DNA from: Quadrisphaera sp.
Lineage (GTDB): Bacteria > Actinomycetota > Actinomycetes > Actinomycetales > Quadrisphaeraceae
Reading direction: 5' to 3'
NCBI GenBank assembly: GCA_029258695.1
Contig: JARIBR010000316.1
Span: forward strand, 1 to 6,909
Length of the DNA stretch: 6,909 bases
Below, piece after piece: positions 5,047 to 6,909 of this stretch. The translations under genes and the position numbers were made by a program. A model generated the notes under the pieces. That model ran no database searches. It was not told where the DNA came from and was given only the letters and a program-made list of their open reading frames with translations. How positions within the stretch are numbered: position 1 is the first letter of the stretch; each line of letters begins with the position of its first letter.

Positions 5047-6909
5047 ATGAACGTCAAGCGTCTGTTCCGAGGGCCCCTGGTGTGGGTCGTCATCGCCCTG
5101 GGCATCCTGCTCCTCGCCTTCAACGTCCTCGGCCGCGACGGCGGTGCCGAGCTCGTCGACACCGAGGTCGGCCTCGACCTGCTGGCCGAGCCCGGGGCAG
5201 TGACGGCGGCGCGGATCACCGACGGTGACCAGCGCGTCGAGCTCACCCTGGCCGAGCCCTACGAGGACGCGGGCACGTCGGTCGAGTTCTTCTACGTCAC
5301 CCCGCGCGGCGAGGAGGTCGTCGACGCCGTCGCCGCGGCCGACCCCGTGAACGGCTTCACCGACGAGGTGCCGCAGGGATCGCTGTGGGGCACCCTGCTC
5401 ATCAGCCTGCTCCCCATCCTCCTGCTCGTCGCCCTCTTCTGGTTCTTCATCGCCAACGCCCAGGGCGGCGGCAGCCGGGTCATGCAGTTCGGCAAGTCCA
5501 AGGCGAAGCTCGTCTCCAAGGAGACGCCGAAGGTCACCTTCGCCGACGTCGCCGGCTCGCAGGAGGCCGTCGAGGAGCTGCGTGAGATCAAGGAGTTCCT
5601 CGCCGAGCCGGCGAAGTTCCAGGCGGTCGGCGCGAAGATCCCCAAGGGCGTGCTGCTCTACGGCCAGCCGGGCACCGGCAAGACCCTCCTCGCCCGCGCG
5701 GTCGCCGGTGAGGCGGCCGTGCCGTTCTACTCCATCTCCGGGTCCGACTTCGTCGAGATGTTCGTCGGCGTCGGGGCCTCTCGCGTCCGCGACCTGTTCG
5801 AGCAGGCCAAGAACAACGCCCCCGCGATCATCTTCGTCGACGAGATCGACGCCGTCGGGCGCCACCGCGGCGCCGGCATGGGCGGCGGGCACGACGAGCG
5901 CGAGCAGACCCTCAACCAGCTGCTCGTGGAGATGGACGGGTTCGACGTCAAGACGAACGTCATCCTCATCGCCGCCACGAACCGCCCCGACATCCTCGAC
6001 CCGGCCCTGCTGCGCCCGGGCCGCTTCGACCGTCAGATCGCCGTCGACGCACCCGACCTCAAGGGCCGCGAGGCGATCCTCGCGGTGCACGCGCAGGGCA
6101 AGCCCATGGCTCCGGACGTGGACCTCGCCACGGTGGCGCGCCGCACCCCGGGGATGTCCGGGGCCGACCTGGCCAACGTGCTCAACGAGGCGGCCCTGCT
6201 CACCGCCCGCAGCGAGGGCACCGTGATCGACGACCGGGCGCTGGACGAGGCCATCGACCGCGTCATCGCCGGGCCGCAGAAGCGCACGAGGGTCATGGGC
6301 GAGAAGGAGCGCAAGATCACCGCCTACCACGAGGGCGGTCACGCGCTCGTCGCGCACGCGATGCGCCACACCGACCCGGTCAGCAAGATCACGATCCTGC
6401 CGCGCGGGCGGGCGCTGGGCTACACGATGGTGCTGCCCCTCGACGACAAGTACTCGACGTCGCGCAACGAGCTGCTCGACCAGCTCGCGTACTTCCTCGG
6501 CGGGCGCGTGGCCGAGGAGCTGGTCTTCCACGACCCCACCACCGGTGCCTCCAACGACATCGAGAAGGCCACCGCCACCGCGCGCAAGATGGTCACCCAG
6601 TTCGGCATGAGCGAGCGCGTCGGGGCCATCCAGCTGGGGCAGCCCAGCGGCGAGGTGTTCATGGGCCGCGACATGGGCCACCAGCGCGACTACTCCGAGG
6701 GCGTCGCCGAGGTGGTCGACGAGGAGGTCCGCCGCATCATCGAGGCCGCGCACGACGAGGCGTGGGAGGTGCTGGTCGAGTACCGCGACGTGCTCGACGC
6801 CCTCGTGCTCGAGCTCATGGAGCACGAGACGCTGAACGCCGAGGAGATCGCGCGGGTCTTCGAGCCGGTCGCCAAGCGCGAGCTGCGCCCGGTGTGGCTC
6901 TCCTCCGAG
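5047..6909 (+). CDS. ftsH: ATP-dependent zinc metalloprotease FtsH (3' end outside window)
   Basis: FtsH is a membrane-anchored AAA+ protease that pulls out and degrades misfolded membrane proteins and selected cytoplasmic regulators. The visible 621 codons contain membrane helix 1 (about 10-29), an extracytoplasmic domain (about 30-113), helix 2 (about 115-136), Walker A GQPGTGKT (206-213), pore loop FVGVG (239-243), Walker B IIFVDEID (261-268), the second region of homology with likely arginine fingers R326 and R329, the protease site HEGGH (428-432) and third zinc ligand D504 in TGASND. Everything needed for activity is present; no in-frame stop occurs before the right edge, and only a short, usually low-complexity C-terminal tail should be missing. 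The second Walker A residue is Q rather than the usual P. ATG at 5047 is chosen because [10 protein letters not shown] resembles family N-termini; GTG at 5035 has better ribosome-binding-site spacing. It lies 248 bases after hpt and probably has its own promoter. Confidence 0.97.
   Translation, partial: MNVKRLFRGPLVWVVIALGILLLAFNVLGRDGGAELVDTEVGLDLLAEPGAVTAARITDGDQRVELTLAEPYEDAGTSVEFFYVTPRGEEVVDAVAAADPVNGFTDEVPQGSLWGTLLISLLPILLLVALFWFFIANAQGGGSRVMQFGKSKAKLVSKETPKVTFADVAGSQEAVEELREIKEFLAEPAKFQAVGAKIPKGVLLYGQPGTGKTLLARAVAGEAAVPFYSISGSDFVEMFVGVGASRVRDLFEQAKNNAPAIIFVDEIDAVGRHRGAGMGGGHDEREQTLNQLLVEMDGFDVKTNVILIAATNRPDILDPALLRPGRFDRQIAVDAPDLKGREAILAVHAQGKPMAPDVDLATVARRTPGMSGADLANVLNEAALLTARSEGTVIDDRALDEAIDRVIAGPQKRTRVMGEKERKITAYHEGGHALVAHAMRHTDPVSKITILPRGRALGYTMVLPLDDKYSTSRNELLDQLAYFLGGRVAEELVFHDPTTGASNDIEKATATARKMVTQFGMSERVGAIQLGQPSGEVFMGRDMGHQRDYSEGVAEVVDEEVRRIIEAAHDEAWEVLVEYRDVLDALVLELMEHETLNAEEIARVFEPVAKRELRPVWLSSE

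Noticed and set aside
4866..5228. 120-codon frame bridging the hpt-ftsH gap
   Set aside because: It has no ribosome binding site or recognisable motif, and its second half is an out-of-frame reading of the ftsH N-terminus. I see no convincing small gene in 4799-5046.
4825..6825. 666-codon open frame on the minus strand, antisense to ftsH
   Set aside because: It mirrors the third-position GC bias of ftsH, is rich in Leu, Val, Asp, Glu, Arg and His with no recognisable domain, and lies opposite a fully conserved gene.
1..6909. CRISPR array, tRNA or rRNA genes, transposon ends, phage or defence genes
   Set aside because: I saw no spaced direct repeats, no tRNA-like cloverleaf, no terminal inverted repeats and no such protein motifs. 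The window is almost fully occupied by housekeeping genes.

Overview
The window is very GC-rich, uses GTG starts freely and has tightly packed or overlapping genes. Together with the protein signatures (an FtsH with HEGGH and a [12 protein letters not shown] N-terminus, and the Zincin_2/DUF2342 metalloprotease family), this points to an actinobacterium (Actinomycetota). I cannot fix the genus. The order ppa (divergent) / dacB / zinc metalloprotease / tilS / hpt / ftsH matches, from memory, the conserved chromosomal order in Streptomyces and many other actinomycetes. This is therefore core genome, with no sign of a mobile or accessory island.

Layout: bases 1-71 hold the first 23 codons of inorganic pyrophosphatase, read leftwards. 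A 42-base divergent gap (72-113) carries a good -10-like hexamer for the rightward genes. Four rightward genes follow as a probable operon: a secreted penicillin-binding-protein-4-type D-alanyl-D-alanine carboxypeptidase (114-1634), an uncharacterised HExxH zinc metalloprotease (1681-2967), tRNA(Ile)-lysidine synthase TilS (2964-4289) and hypoxanthine phosphoribosyltransferase (4244-4798). The last three overlap at their junctions, which suggests translational coupling. A 248-base gap (4799-5046) contains a GC-rich hairpin, a sequence resembling a SigR/SigH-type stress promoter, and a Shine-Dalgarno sequence. It leads into ftsH, the membrane-bound AAA+ zinc protease, which is still open at the right edge of the window (621 codons seen, no stop).

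The genes serve separate housekeeping roles: pyrophosphate removal, peptidoglycan trimming, decoding of AUA codons through lysidine, purine salvage and membrane-protein quality control. TilS and Hpt enzymes are known to interact in Bacillus subtilis, where they regulate ftsH, and the same three genes are adjacent here.

I found no new multi-gene system. The points most worth a second look are the metalloprotease of unknown function, the possible stress promoter in front of ftsH, the low-complexity insertions that lengthen TilS, a 24-base perfect palindrome inside the tilS coding region, and the ambiguous starts of dacB, hpt and ftsH.
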